A stretch of DNA of 64,000 nucleotides from Gonatopus flavifemur (Eukaryota > Arthropoda > Insecta > Hymenoptera > Dryinidae): positions 37,130,001-37,194,000 of the forward strand of contig JAFFJZ010000001.1 in the NCBI GenBank assembly GCA_018340375.1, in the 5' to 3' direction. The notes beneath the pieces were generated by a model. That model was not told the DNA's origin. It saw nothing but the letters and a program-made list of their open reading frames with translations, and made no database searches. Numbering within the stretch: position 1 is the stretch's first letter; the number at the start of each line of letters is the position of its first letter. This document shows, in pieces, positions 22,269-34,061 of the stretch. The position numbers and the translations under genes are program-made.

Positions 22269-22478
22269 AGTGAGTGCAATTAATCCGTTTTCTTCTTTTC
22301 GGTAGATCCTTGTTGTCAGTGCATTGTGAATGAATTAGGAACATTTTCAAGTGAATAAATACGTGGAGAATAATATTCTGAACATGAAGAACTGATAACA
22401 AGTGTTTTCAGTTCATTCATGATAATTTGTCAACTAGGATCTGCTGAAAAGAAGGTAACGGATTAATTGCATTCACAG
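22269..22478. mobile_element. Palindromic MITE
   Basis: About 210 bp. AGTGCAATTAATCCGTTTTC and GGTAGATCCT on the left pair with AGGATCTGCTG, AAAAGAAGGTAACGGATTAA and TTGCATTCAC on the right. It starts immediately after the element ending at 22267. Confidence 0.75.
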
Positions 22479-23185
22479 TACAGTACAGTAACTGGAGGAT
22501 TCCGATCATTGGATGGAAAATCAATCTCCGGTGCATGCGCATTGAATTTTCCATAAATTCACCAGGAAATTTCAGAGACGCAACAATGGGATATCCAAGA
22601 ATGCCAGGGCACTCATTCAATTATGGTGGGCACCTCCTCAACCATGATCCCCGAATGGAAAAATTCTCAAAAGTTGAATGAATTCCTATAGAATTACATA
22701 TTATATATAAATTATATAGAATTATATACATTATATATATATATATATATATATAATTTAATATGGCTCGTATATGAGTTGAAACATGATAATTCCATCT
22801 TAAAAAATTTGAGTATTTGTGTTTTTCAATTACTCGTATTATTTGTGGCCCTGTTCTTAATCAATTATAGCGAGGTCTTATAGATTCCAAGTAGAAATAG
22901 ACTTGTATTCAATAAACGGTCTACTGCTTATTTGGGATTGTCGCGTAATGATGCGAGTGAATACACTAGATAGCATTTAACTATCGCGTGGACAGCTCAC
23001 GTGACATGTGTACAATAGCTGTTTGCTTACTTCGTGTATTCTGTTGTTACCAGCGTGACGAAGTGTGAGACTTATCGATCCTTGACTCCTGCGAATTGAT
23101 ACATTAAAGACAAATAATGATTTGAAATCACAATCCGCATAAAACATTCTAAAACATATCTCGAAGAATTCTAAAAGATGTTTTT
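22479..23185. other. No gene seen; contains a TA microsatellite
   Basis: An AT/TA tract occupies about 22722-22765. The rest has only short frames. Part of 23119-23185 (ATTCTAAAAGATG) recurs inverted at 23360-23395, around the element at 23186. Confidence 0.45.
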
Positions 23186-23323
23186 CCTGACTAAAAAATC
23201 CTATTCATTCCGATTAAACGTGCAGAATTACAATTGAAACCGATTAATACTCATTACATTTGAATGGGAATTCTACACGTTGAATATGAATCATTCGGAA
23301 TCAATAGAATTTTTTAATCAGTG
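23186..23323. mobile_element. 138-bp palindromic MITE
   Basis: CTGACTAAAAAATCCTATTC and CGATTAAACGTGCAGAATT on the left pair with AATTCTACACGTTGAATATG and GAATTTTTTAATCAG on the right. No coding content. Confidence 0.7.
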
Positions 23324-24339
23324 TTGGTAGACACCGAGAGATATCTTTTGAAGTTTTTAAAGAGATCTTTTTTAGAATTTTCTGCAAGAATTCTTCAAAA
23401 TGATTATCTGAGTAGCCATCGTCGATGGTTGATGCAATGACTTCATAAATTCACATGTCAATATCAAAAAGCTTTGAAACAACCTACAGGGTGAAATTAC
23501 ATTTTTTTCCCTAAATTTTCAATTGCAAATACATTTGTCCTCTCCAATTCTATTATTTTTATGAAAGATTGTTCAGCAAATATCAAATTTCTGGATATAT
23601 GATTTGTTACCACGCGAATGAGATGAGTTTTACATTTATCAGTTTCTTCGATATAATTCAACGAATTACAAGTTCATTCAGAGTTCCATTATATGCAAAT
23701 ATTCATAACGAACAAAACTGTATTGAAAAGTCGAAGACAATGAGGCTTTCAATTGCTCGATTCAGTTGAAAGCTCTGATATCCCAGGTCTTAAGGTCGGG
23801 AAGTGATTGCACTAATGGTGTACAACAAGATTATGTTCTCGTGGTACTACAGTCATTTCTGGGGCAAAGTTAAAATCTCTGAAAGCTCATAGCCTGGAGT
23901 TGCGAAATTCAATTTTGAGGTCAGAAGTCTCAAAGCTTTGGTACCGTTACTTTTTCTCTTTTTTTTTTTCAACCGAGGACCTTCAAACAGACACTTTCCA
24001 CTCTATCATTCAACTATCGCCTTCGCGTTCTCGAGGAGGAAAAGAGATTCAAATTTTCATGATGATCTTTTTATCCCTGAATCTCAGTTCTTCGTGATCA
24101 AAAAGAGTTTCAAATTGGTGTCATCCGACAAACAACTCCGAGATAAGAAAAATCCATGTACTTCATTTTCAAGAATCTCATACATTGTATGTTCTTTTTC
24201 CAACCTTTTTATCAGCTATCATAGAGCGTAGGGTACCGTACAGATTAAATAATTCCATTATCTTATTTTATCATAACTGCCTTGTATTTATACCTTATTT
24301 ATAACATCGAGTTATCTCAAGTGAATTTTTAAGGGAGAA
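23324..24339. other. No gene recognised
   Basis: Includes overlapping plus-strand frames of 65 and 97 codons at 23900-24231 in two phases, which argues against either being real. No repeat was identified. Confidence 0.4.
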
Positions 24340-24900
24340 GAAAAGGTATGTAAACACACTCGTGGTCGGTTGAAATCTCATCCATCAAAGAGAGTCATCA
24401 ATCGTATAAGACATAGTATGATGGATGACGAGACGAGCGGAGTACCACATTCTGCATTTGAACGAAACTATGATCCCCTAATTTTGTGGTTAAGCCTAGA
24501 GGACAATGCAAATAGGTAGGGATGGCGTGGGACAAGATCAAGTTACAGGGGCGGTTCACCTCTTAATCGGCATAGTCCTTGACGACGTCATTCAACTTGG
24601 ATACGGCAAGGTAAACGTTTATTTAGAAGATATCATCTTCTCCTTTACCCCAAGTCAAGTTGAGTCAAGGCGGGTGAGAGTGGAGTGCGCTGGTCTCTCG
24701 CTTGTGTCGTTGTCTTCGTCGTAGCGGTAGACGTGTGCTACCACCCTCAAGTTTGCCCTCTCCGAGGGCAAAGATACCCCAGTTTTGTTCACCACCGACA
24801 TAATCTACACGAAAGTGTTTACCCGCGGAAACGCGATCGCCTAGATTATATCTAATCTTTCTCGTGTATCTCGGGTGTTTATACATATATATTTTATAGC
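24340..24900. other. GC-richer island without a recognised gene
   Basis: Composition is clearly less AT-rich than the flanks and no transposon ends are present. Open frames of 70-75 codons occur on both strands. A splice-donor-like AAG/GTAAAC is at about 24611. The block could be a conserved non-coding element or a promoter-proximal exon, but nothing here decides. Confidence 0.3.
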
Positions 24901-25429
24901 GTTGCTCTCCGCTGAAATAAAACCTGAAAAGAAAGTGGCAAGATTTACATCCCCTTTCACGTTCAATGATTAATCTTAAGAATGTGTACTGAGATGAGGG
25001 TGAAATTAGTAAAGATGTGAATATTATATATCACTTTGCTATGACAGTTCTGGCATCATAATCAGGATGAAAAAATCGTTTAAGAAAGTATAATTGAATA
25101 TCTTGTTAATATGTTGGTTATGTAAAGACTGCACGTACTTTGATACAAGAAAACATTAGTAGATTGTGTTGTACCATTATATATGAATTATATATAAATT
25201 GAATTTTTCATGCATCATTTCTGCCCGGTAGTGATGGAAATCTTTGAGAAAGATCGATTTTTTTTTAATATAAAAAGTGTATAATTTTGATTGAAATCTA
25301 TAAAATTTACAAATGTTTTGTATAAAAAGGGATCGAATTTTTTCAAAGATCCCTATCGGGACTGTACAGGGAGTTTTATTTCTTCTGGTCATAAGATAAT
25401 AAAGTTATTGTGAAACATTCCTATCAGTT
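24901..25429. other. Spacer and 3' flank of the mariner copy
   Basis: The 3' untranslated part and 3' terminal repeat of the mariner should lie just left of 25430. I could not find an inverted match to the 5' terminus (TATCCAAAAAGTAAGG on the minus strand), so the 3' end is either diverged or lost. Otherwise AT-rich. Confidence 0.4.
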
Positions 25430-26604
25430 TTATATCAAATCAAGTTCATCGCCTTCAAAGTAATTCCCCCCGAATATAATGCACTTATGCCAACGCACGG
25501 AAAAAAAGATGATGTTGGATTTACAACATTTCGTTCGATCACCATAGAAACCCCTAATATTTCTATGGTGATCGAACGAAACATTGTAAATCCAACATCA
25601 TCTTTTTTTCCGTGCGCATTTTCCAAGCTTCGAAACAGTTGTAAAAGTCGGTTTCTGGGATGGCCTTCAGCTGTCTCTTCGATTCGGCTTGGATCTCCTC
25701 TATCGACTCAAAACGGTGTCCCCGGAGCGGTCTTTTGAGTTTGTTGAATAGCCAGAAGTCGCACGGTGCCAAATCAGGTGGTTACGGTGGTTGTGGAACG
25801 ATATGGGTCGAGTTTTTTGCGAAATAGTCACGAAGAATCAATGCAGTGTGAGAGCCGGTGCATTGTCGTGGTCCAAAAACCAAGAGTTGTCTCACCACAA
25901 TTCCGGTCTCTTTAGGCGAATAGCTTCACGTAAACGATGCATAATGCTCGAATAAGATTCTTTGTTGACAATTTGACCCGGTGGAAGGAACCCAAAATGC
26001 ACAACACCCCGATAATCGAAGAAAACAGTCGACATAACCTTGATTTTTGAGCGACTTTAGCGCGTTTTTTTGGTTTTGCCTCACCTTTAGCGCGATATTC
26101 ACTTGATTGATCGGTTGTTTTCGGGTTGTAAGCATGAATCCTCGTCTCATCTCCCGTAATAATGCGTTTCATCTTGTCCTGATAGTCGGAAAGCATTGTT
26201 TTACACATTTCAACGCGACGATGTTTTTCCAGGAAATTCAGTGTTTTCGGTACCAATCGAGATTTGACGCGTCTGAGGCCCAAAACATCTTTCAAAATGG
26301 TATTGACTGATCCTTCTAAAATGCCAATATCATAAGTGAGATTTCTAATTGGTAATCGACGATTTACGAGCACCAAATCTCAGATTTTTTGGACGTGAAC
26401 TTCGTCAGTTGAAGTTGATGGACGTTTTTCGTCTCCGACACCTTCTCGACCTTTTTGGAACTGTTGATACCACTTGTAAACATTGTTTTTCGCTATAGCC
26501 TCATCACCAAAGGCTTTCTGCATCATCCTCAACGAATCAGCAGCAGACAATTCATTCCGCAAACAAAATTTAATACAAATTCTTTGCCCAACAAATGCAG
26601 ACAT
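25430..26604 (-). pseudogene. Mariner-family (DD34D) transposase pseudogene
   Basis: A broken cut-and-paste transposase of the Tc1/mariner superfamily. The frame starts at ATG 26604-26602 (MSAFVGQRICIKFCLRNELS) and shows the N-terminal helix-turn-helix region with the motif VYKWYQQFQKGRE. An in-frame stop lies at about 26380, after the TSTDE segment. ITGDET follows, carrying the first catalytic aspartate. A frameshift lies near 26050, and a stop after a RPELW segment is at about 25885. Another frameshift falls within the HDNAPA motif (second aspartate), and a stop sits in the PPYSPD region. LAPCDFWLF (third aspartate) is preserved. The C-terminus is split by a 119-bp hairpin between FEAWKMR and WHKC; the last residues read GGNYFEGDEL and then stop. 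All three catalytic residues survive but in different frames, so the copy cannot make transposase. Without the hairpin the length fits the usual 345-350 residues. Confidence 0.95.
25496..25614. mobile_element. Near-perfect 119-bp hairpin inserted in the mariner
   Basis: CACGGAAAAAAAGATGATG and TTGGATTTACAACATTTCG on the left pair with CGAAACATTGTAAATCCAA and CATCATCTTTTTTTCCGTG on the right, around a short loop. Only about two arm mismatches were seen. It interrupts the codons for MR and WHKC of the transposase; the flanking bases suggest a 2-3 bp duplication (CG or GCG). Near-identical arms make it younger than the decayed mariner. A transcript would fold into a long, miRNA-like stem. Confidence 0.85.
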
Positions 26605-26793
26605 TATAAGAATCGAAAAATTCACTTTCAGGAGCTCACAAAACGAAGCGTATCTCAAACACTAATGAATATTTTGATGTGATCCTTGGCACGGATATCA
26701 AAGACAGTCCTACTAACCTAAAAATAAGAGCACTCCCCCAAATACATTGGCGCACAGAGTTTAAATTCAAATGTCACCTTACTTTTTGGATAC

Positions 26794-29389
26794 AGTAGTA
26801 ATTTTTGTGACTTCGGAATCACTTTATACACGTTACAGATACATGAATTTTGATCAGCTCAGAGAAATTTAATGCCCTTCTGTGAATGCTCCAGCAAAAT
26901 CAGTGATTTGTCAAGAATGAAAATACACACTTTAGAAGTGAATTAGTGTAGGGAAATTCTGATGATTTCATTCAATAATCAATCATCAATCGCAGACATA
27001 ATGAGATATCATTCTTCTTTGAATTTAGAGAATATCGAGAAAAACATTATAGGTAATGAAAAATAGGATAAATATGGATTTCTAACAAAAGATTCTCATA
27101 ACCGTTCCATTACCAACATACTATTGTCATACTAACGTTGGGTCATTATATGGTTATCGGTACCAGCAGTTGTTCAAAGATGCCAGCATTCCATCGTAAG
27201 TCGGTCGACGTTTCTGTGTTTGACAAGAGAATTTGCTTTTTCTTTCTCAAAACAATATATATCAAGATAAAATGAATGATACTTCCGAAGAGTTAGATTG
27301 ATTTAGAATTGTGCACTCTGTTCTGGTCGTGGTAATATATTATTAACGATAAATGTCAGAGATAAAGTCAGTTGTTTCGAATAACAAATTCCTTCGTAGA
27401 CAGCTCATTTGATGGAGATATCTCCCGTGTATTCGAAATGAATATTTTCCATCACTAGACGAATCTAAAACGGTCCTGTCACATTATCAAATATCGTATC
27501 CCTCCAAAGAAAATCAATTCTCCTCGCGATAACCATAATTTCTACTTATATTATTCTCTCTGCGGAATGAAATTATATTTTATTCTACACATGAGACTTT
27601 GTTCTTCACGTGTATACAAAAATTTTCACAGACGCAATGGAAAAGTTTGGTTCAAACCTTTTCATTCTCATTATATCTAGGGAAAAACTGCTTGAATTCT
27701 GTAGTTACCTTCTGAACTAATACCGACTTTGGCGTTACATGACTCACACATACATATATGTATATAATATATACATAATTCTCTGAAGTTGTAAATGTTC
27801 CTTGTTCGGGCATGACCTCCAGCTTCTGTGGACCTTATTATTCAAATTTATATGAGAGATTCCTTTTGTAAAACCAAACTACTTATCCTGTTAGTGAATT
27901 TCGATGCGAAACTTCAGTACTAAGTCTTCGGTATTAAGGAGTTGGATTCTTGATTCTAAACTTAAGACGGATATGAATTTGAGTTTTCAGAAGATTCAAA
28001 TATTTAAAACGATCTTTCGTGAAGAGACGAATTCTTCTCCAAGTTGTTTTTCATTTCTTCTCCATTCTGGAATTATCTGGATGTGAAAAGTTTGAAAGGA
28101 TTATTCGGTAGATACTTCGAATAGAATATCTCCAGAAAATAGTAAAAAATAGAAAAGAAAAGATCTCCAATGGGAGATTTGTTATGTCTTTCAAGTTCAA
28201 ATTGTTTACTGGGAAGCTGTTATAATTGAATATAAAAATAGTGATATTTAGATGGCTTCCCTTCAAACTTCTTTATCTGATTCAAATAGAATCCTTTTAA
28301 TATTCTATTCTACAACCGTTTTAATAAACGATTCAGAATTCAACGACATGATTCTTTTGTTCTCCAATGGAAAATATCATTAGTGTTTTGAATGTTGAAG
28401 AATTTTAGATTATTTGGGGTGATTTTTATCCGAATTGAGATCAAAGAACTTTCGATGAGTAGAGAACAAAGTTTGAGATCAAAAGGATATGAGTGAATGA
28501 AGTTTCAGTTACAAAAAGCTGCAAGTTGACAATTAAAGAACGAGTTTTGTAATCCATTCTTCTCTTCATGAAAGGGTTGAAGATGAAATACAATTGACTA
28601 CATTAGATCGTTTCAGTGATTATTATTTTTATCTATGCTTAATTCCAATTATTTCATTCCATTGAATAATCTAATGATTCAGAGCAATGATATTGCGGAC
28701 TTCCAATATCGCATGTGGTAATTTTAACTCATGACTTCAGCTTGAGAATGTGTTAATAAATTGTAGAGCGTAGACACTCGATCGATTTGCAAAGCAATAT
28801 AATTCCTCTAACCAATATGTTGAGGCGACCACTTATTGACAGATCTGTCTTTGACCATGGAACAATAGGAAACAATAAATCGTGTCACCACAAATGCAAA
28901 CATTACATGCATATAATCCATTGATTACAATATTCATTCTGTTACATGGTTATTCATATGATCAATCCAAAATTGTGGCTTATAAACTTTATGCATTAGT
29001 TTTGTTCAGTGGTTGTGCTCTTTCAAGTTTTCATAATGTGTAACCGGCAATTACTCGAGCAAAAAGAAAATTTTGGTCGTTGATCCTCCATTTCAAACTA
29101 AATGTCATAGAGTAAATCATAATGCGTTGCGAAATTCAGTATTCGTGATGGATGGATTTTGGTCGGTGAATAGACGAGATAATAGTACATTATTAGAAAT
29201 ATTATAGATTTTATGAACATTCGTGCTTTGAATCAAATCACTCTGTCAATCAGTGGTAGCATGGGTTCCTAAAGGGACCGCTCGGGGAAACAATATTTCT
29301 CGTGTTTTTATGAGAGAAATGGTGCAAAAATTGTCGAATTATCCAGTCCTTCGAAAGTTAACATAATATGCAGTCGTTACCCAAGTGTG
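26794..29389. other. No gene seen; AT-rich spacer
   Basis: A TA-rich tract (ACATATATGTATATAATATATA) is at about 27752-27775. TTTTAATAAACGATTCAGAATT at about 28319-28340 resembles the arm of the element at 20298. No exon-like block was recognised. Confidence 0.45.
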
Positions 29390-29975
29390 TATCAACGGCG
29401 GGCCCAATCTAAGCCCAGGATGTGTGCCCATGCTGCCCAACGTGGGGCAACGCTGTGCAGACAAATGGGGTCAACCCTGAGATGATAACATCGTTCCCAG
29501 CTTGGCTGTATTACTTTGCCCGAGGATTGGTGATACCATGGGCCCAGCATGAACCCAGACTAAGCAATCAATACTGCCCCTTCCTTTTTTTGTGAAATTG
29601 GAAAATTGCTTTGAATTCTACCCCAGTGGGCATGAATTTTAGCTCCACTTTGGCCCAGTCTTGAGCCTAGGGTTGAGCCCCATCGTGCTTATATGGGCCC
29701 AGGACTGAACCAAAGTGGGACCAAAATTCATACACGCTGTAGATTTTACGCACATGCCCGGGATATAAATTCACCCCAATCTTGGCCTAACGCTGGTCCA
29801 AATTGGGGTCAAGTTCAAATGTGCTCGCACTAAGATTCATTATTTCCATTTTTTATCAACCATAATTGTATGGGAAAGCGCAACAGGGTCAAGATTGGGC
29901 CAACATGGGCCCCATTGTCATTCCCCAATACTGGGTAGAAGAGGATGGACCCAGCCTGGGGCCCATTTTCATTAT
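29390..29975. repeat. Word-iterated repeat, GGGCCCA type
   Basis: About 590 bp in which TGGGCCCA, GCCCAG, TTGGCCC and GGGGTCAA words recur every 10-40 bp in both orientations. An inverted pair is visible: GGGCATGAATTTTAGCTCC against GGACCAAAATTCATACACG. GC-rich words stand out against AT-rich surroundings. The build matches the repeats at 37190 and 41819, with a different word. Minus-strand frame 29830-30042 is a by-product. Confidence 0.6.
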
Positions 29976-32129
29976 AGGCAATATACGCTTGGGTATTCAA
30001 ATTTTCGATTTTTGAGAAGTGACTTCTGAATCTTGTAAACAAAATTTATTACAAATCATTCTAACAATGTGAAAGTTTCAAACGTTTGGACGTCTGTCCT
30101 CGAGTAATTCAATGAGTAAAATTCCTAGAGTTCATATGAAATTTGAAACCTCCAAAAGAATATTAACCTACGAAGCAGAGTGTAAAATATTCACTAACCT
30201 GGAAAGGATTTTTCATGTAATAATGTGGATATCTTATAAACGTACATAAGAACACATTCGAATATGTTGAGCACGTTTTCAGAGCGTAACTTAATTTTTC
30301 TGTGTTGCTCGGGATCACGAGAAGAGGTTGTTACGAATATGCGATAGTTTCAAACGTCAGACTTCATAACGATCTTTACCACATGATTATTATTTGGATT
30401 TAGGATATTCTGCTTGCAGGAAAACCTCTTTTATCTATTTTCTGAAACATTTCAAATGAAAGTTCATGAACATGACAGTTATCTTCAATATTTTCTCATT
30501 ACTGAAAAAAACAGACAACACTTTCCCTATAATTTTAAAGTTGTCTCCGACCTAACAGTGAAGATCCGATTACGTTCGAATGGATGTTATTTTCATTGGA
30601 ATACTAATAAATATACAAATTTCAACACAACGTCTGATACTAAAGGATGATAAAACGAACAAATCAGCTCATCTTTATTATGCATAAACGCGGAACATAT
30701 AAACGCGCGAGTCGTGAATAAGAATAAACCGGTTCCCTTTCTTTCGATCTATCAGATATCTTGGGAGATTTTTATCTCGGCGGATTTTCGGCACCTGCTA
30801 GAATTAAACACGTGACGTTGAATTCTCGTTTGATAGAGTGTGAATTCATTAGAGATGCACAAAAAAGGAATAAAGTCTCAAAGAATTTGTTATGCGAGGA
30901 ATAAAGTAACATGAAGGTGTGCGCACGATTATACGAACATGGGAATATTTTCAGATACAAGATTAGATTTCGCCCGAGGAGCTGGGAGGTGAAATTTTAT
31001 ATTTTCAACTCATGTCTTTACAATGTGAATTGCGCGGCTAAAAAGCTCAACAACACGTTCTGTGCGACTGAGATAATGTCTATCAGATCGTGAATCTTGT
31101 GCAAATAAAAGATCAGTGATATAAGCCAATATCATCTCGTACTCCAAACGAATACTCTCTCAGATTCAACTTGATAGAAGCAGTTGATTTTGAAAGAATC
31201 TTTGAACGTACGTATTATTCAATTATACGGTAAGTATTATGGACAAAGCGTAATGATGATGGCGAAGCTTGTTATTAGAATTCATAATATACATTATTAT
31301 GCATATGTACTATAAAGAGGCTTTTCTCATGAGTTTGGATCGAGTTCAGTAATGACTGGATCGATTTGGGACGGTTTTTTCAAAGCTCTTGATGGGAAAT
31401 TCAAAAGGAGGACGAGAAGAGGAAGTAAATAGTTGAATTTGTTCCGTGTGAAGTTGATTTCTAGTAGAGTCGAAGCTACGGTGAAGGTGATTACATTCTA
31501 CATGAAAATCTATGTTTTCAACATATCTCGAGGAAGTTTCAGATGTTTTGTGCATCACCGACAGAAATCTCTGAAATGTATAATAACAGTTCTGATTCTT
31601 AACAAAGTGTTTTAGAAATTCAAAAGATATCTTTGGTATTCTTGGCAAAAGGATATTCGGGTTTTTATTGTTCTCTTTTACCAAAGGTTCTACGACACAT
31701 TTTAAACTTGTCTTGAAATATTGTCAAAACATGAAGTGTTATGTGAGGCACTGTTAAAAATTTCTTTCAATTTTATGTATTTTTCTAACACACCTGGGAA
31801 TGAAATTATTCATTCTTGGTAATCGAATTAAGAACTCATTTACAGGTGACTGGTCTCTAATTTCTGCTTAATGATATTACAACTCAATGTATATTATCTT
31901 AAGTGGAATTTGATTCACAGATATCTGAAATATGCATGAATTTTTCAATCACGCGGTTGGAAATTGCTTGTATTATAATTTCTAACGATACAGGAATGAA
32001 CGTTCAACTTTTTATCAGAGATTACTTACGAGTATTGCATAAAACCGGCAAAAAAAAATAATCAGATCCCATGATTACCGATAATAGCAATATATATCTA
32101 ACAATTTGAATTCTGGTTGGAGAAACTTG
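29976..32129. other. No gene recognised
   Basis: Contains minus-strand frame 31346-31684 (112 codons) and several 60-80 codon frames, none with a motif I know. No repeat was identified. Confidence 0.4.
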
Positions 32130-33013
32130 AGGGGTAACACCACAGTGGAATTTTAAAAAAATCAAAAAATTTGTTTTCGGCTTAAAGTACTCTTTGAGGA
32201 CCCGAAAATGATATACCGTAAACTACAAACATAGGTCCGACTAAACACAAACTATATAACACTAAACACGCACGACTCAACTGTTACAAAAACTTTAAAC
32301 GCGTTTATTTCAAAACAGTATGTCGAAAGTCGGTGGGAGCTCTAGCTCCGCCAATTTTCAATCAATCACCTCGGGGTTTTTTTATTGTATTCGTGATATG
32401 ATTATCTAGTGAAATACGTACGGGTTTTTCGACATATTGATATTTGCGTTTTTTATTCAACATTAAGTAACGAAATTTAGGGTGAAAATTCTACTTTTTT
32501 CTTCAAACCGATGTCATTTCGTGGAAAATGCACATTTTTCAGAACGGATACGTATTTCACTAGCTTTTGGATTACAGAAAATAATTATTTCTTGTTCTGT
32601 GTTCTACGTCAATTCTGGACTGAGTTATTTATCCCACCGCACGACCATGAATTTTCACACACTGTAAAAAATGCGGAGTGAAAACGACACCGAAAATGTT
32701 CCCAAGAAGTCCAATCCGGGCTGTGGTGTTAAAATAACTCCACTTATAGTTGAATTGACACAATTCGGTGTTGAATTCGACACCATTTGGGTTGGACTCC
32801 ATTTCACACCGCTGATTTTCTTCAGTGCAGTGCTCCAGTCATTGACCTGTCAAGCCGCCATTTTTCACAATAAAATTCCACAAAAAAATTATTTTGTACT
32901 TTAATAGTAGCGGAACACCTTCATGTAGTTCAATTTGAATAGGAACTTTCTGATTTTCGAAAAAAAATCTGAAAAAGCGTTATTTTTGGAGAGGTCACTG
33001 TGGTGTTACCCCT
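32130..33013. mobile_element. 884-bp element with 18-bp perfect TIRs
   Basis: AGGGGTAACACCACAGTG begins the element and its exact inverse CACTGTGGTGTTACCCCT ends it. The right flank completes TTAA and the left flank is TTGA, so a TTAA target is plausible. Subterminal inverted bits include CGTATTTC pairs. It contains a nested MITE at 32660-32827. Internal frames are short and match nothing known, so the element is presumably non-autonomous. Confidence 0.75.
32660..32827. mobile_element. MITE nested in the 884-bp element
   Basis: Starts CACTGTAAAAAATGCGG and ends GCTGATTTTCTTCAGTG. Inner inverted words such as GACACC/GGTGTC and AGTCCAATCC/GGTTGGACT recur. The CACTGTAAAAA terminus is shared with the element at 61413-61633. 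Confidence 0.6.
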
Positions 33014-33044
33014 TAACCCGAGTCAAAAAGTGAAACTCAATTTA

Positions 33045-33225
33045 GCTCTGATTCGTTGCGTATTACGGAGTGAATCAGGGTGGATTTGATTTTTCGCCCT
33101 GATCTCGCTCTGTTCTCAACCTGATCTTGCTTTCAAAATCCTCATTGAACCTGATGTTAACCTCTTTTTGACCTGATTCAACTCTGGATCGTTGCTTATT
33201 ACGGAGTTCATCAGGTTTCGAAAGG
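33045..33225 (+). repeat. Degenerate direct repeats, CCTGAT words
   Basis: CGTTGCGTATTACGGAGTGA and CGTTGCTTATTACGGAGTTC, each followed by ATCAGG, form a direct repeat about 140 bp apart. CCTGAT/ATCAGG words fill the space between. Probably a remnant of a word-iterated element. Confidence 0.5.
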
Positions 33226-33938
33226 TATTACAATTTTTCGACTCGTGAATTGAATTGTAAAAATGATGAATTTTTCTCTTTTTGAATTGTGATTTCTGTT
33301 CCCTAATTATAAGATATTTTTTTTTATTGGTTGTCTTTCCATTTCAAGGAACTTTTCAGCTTTTGGGAGTCGAATGTTACAGAAAATCGCGGTGAAAAAT
33401 TCCTAATTCATAAAGGAAATTTTCTGCGATCATTTTTGTTTGGATATAATTCCATAATTGAGGAATAATTCTTCTACCCAGATATCAAACGATGAGTATT
33501 TTTTTTCAGAAATCGTGAACAAAAAGTTCTTTGAATTTGGTTTGAATAATCAAATCAACGGTGCTGAACTGTAATAATGTAGCTGCGATTTGGCTTGGTG
33601 ATTGAAGAATGTATGTTCGTAGAAATAACAATGGAGTTACGTTGGTTTCATTTCGGAGAAAATACTGTCGCGTTATGTCAGTACGGAGAATTTGTGCCTG
33701 TAGATCAAACTTTTACAGTATCCTATAAAAATTAGTATTTTCAGTTATGTTTTTAGGTGGATTGAATGTTTGCATTTTTTTCTGTAAAGTGGGTCAAGGT
33801 TTCAAAAACATAAACTTTTTACCTTACACTTTTATTGCTGCTTCAAAAACTTAAGAAGTTGAAAAATTTAAGAAAACCATGTTGTACCCGAGAGACAAAA
33901 TTCTCAAAATTATATATAATTCAATACAGCTTGTATAC
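33226..33938. other. No gene seen
   Basis: AT-rich with short frames only; no repeat recognised. Confidence 0.45.
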
Positions 33939-34044
33939 AAGGTGACCAGAGTCGGGTAGTTTATATTTTGAGGGCATATTCTGCAGTCAAAATTCAACAA
34001 TTTCCTGTATAGAAAAAATTTTTTCGACACTTTGTTCTTGAGAT
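33939..34044 (+). mobile_element. Truncated end of the CAGGGTGA palindrome family
   Basis: CAAGGTGACCAGAGTCGGGT, TTTATATTTTGAGGGCATA and TTCTGCAGTCAAAATTCAAC match in order the first 100 bp of the 573-bp element at 12335-12907. The match stops where the inverted array at 34062 begins. Only one end is present. Confidence 0.7.
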
Positions 34045-34061
34045 CCCACATAACACACAAT

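Larger units (their letters stand above)
25430..26793 (-). mobile_element. Mariner element, degraded copy 1
   Basis: It runs leftwards from a 5' terminal region at about 26793, which on the minus strand reads TATCCAAAAAGTAAGGTGAC. About 190 bp of 5' untranslated sequence precede the transposase start. The same 5' region occurs at 61753-61972. The 3' boundary is not defined. Confidence 0.85.

Noticed and set aside
27645..27662. TGGTTCAAACC resembling a tRNA B box
   Set aside because: No flanking 5-bp stem and no A box at a suitable distance.
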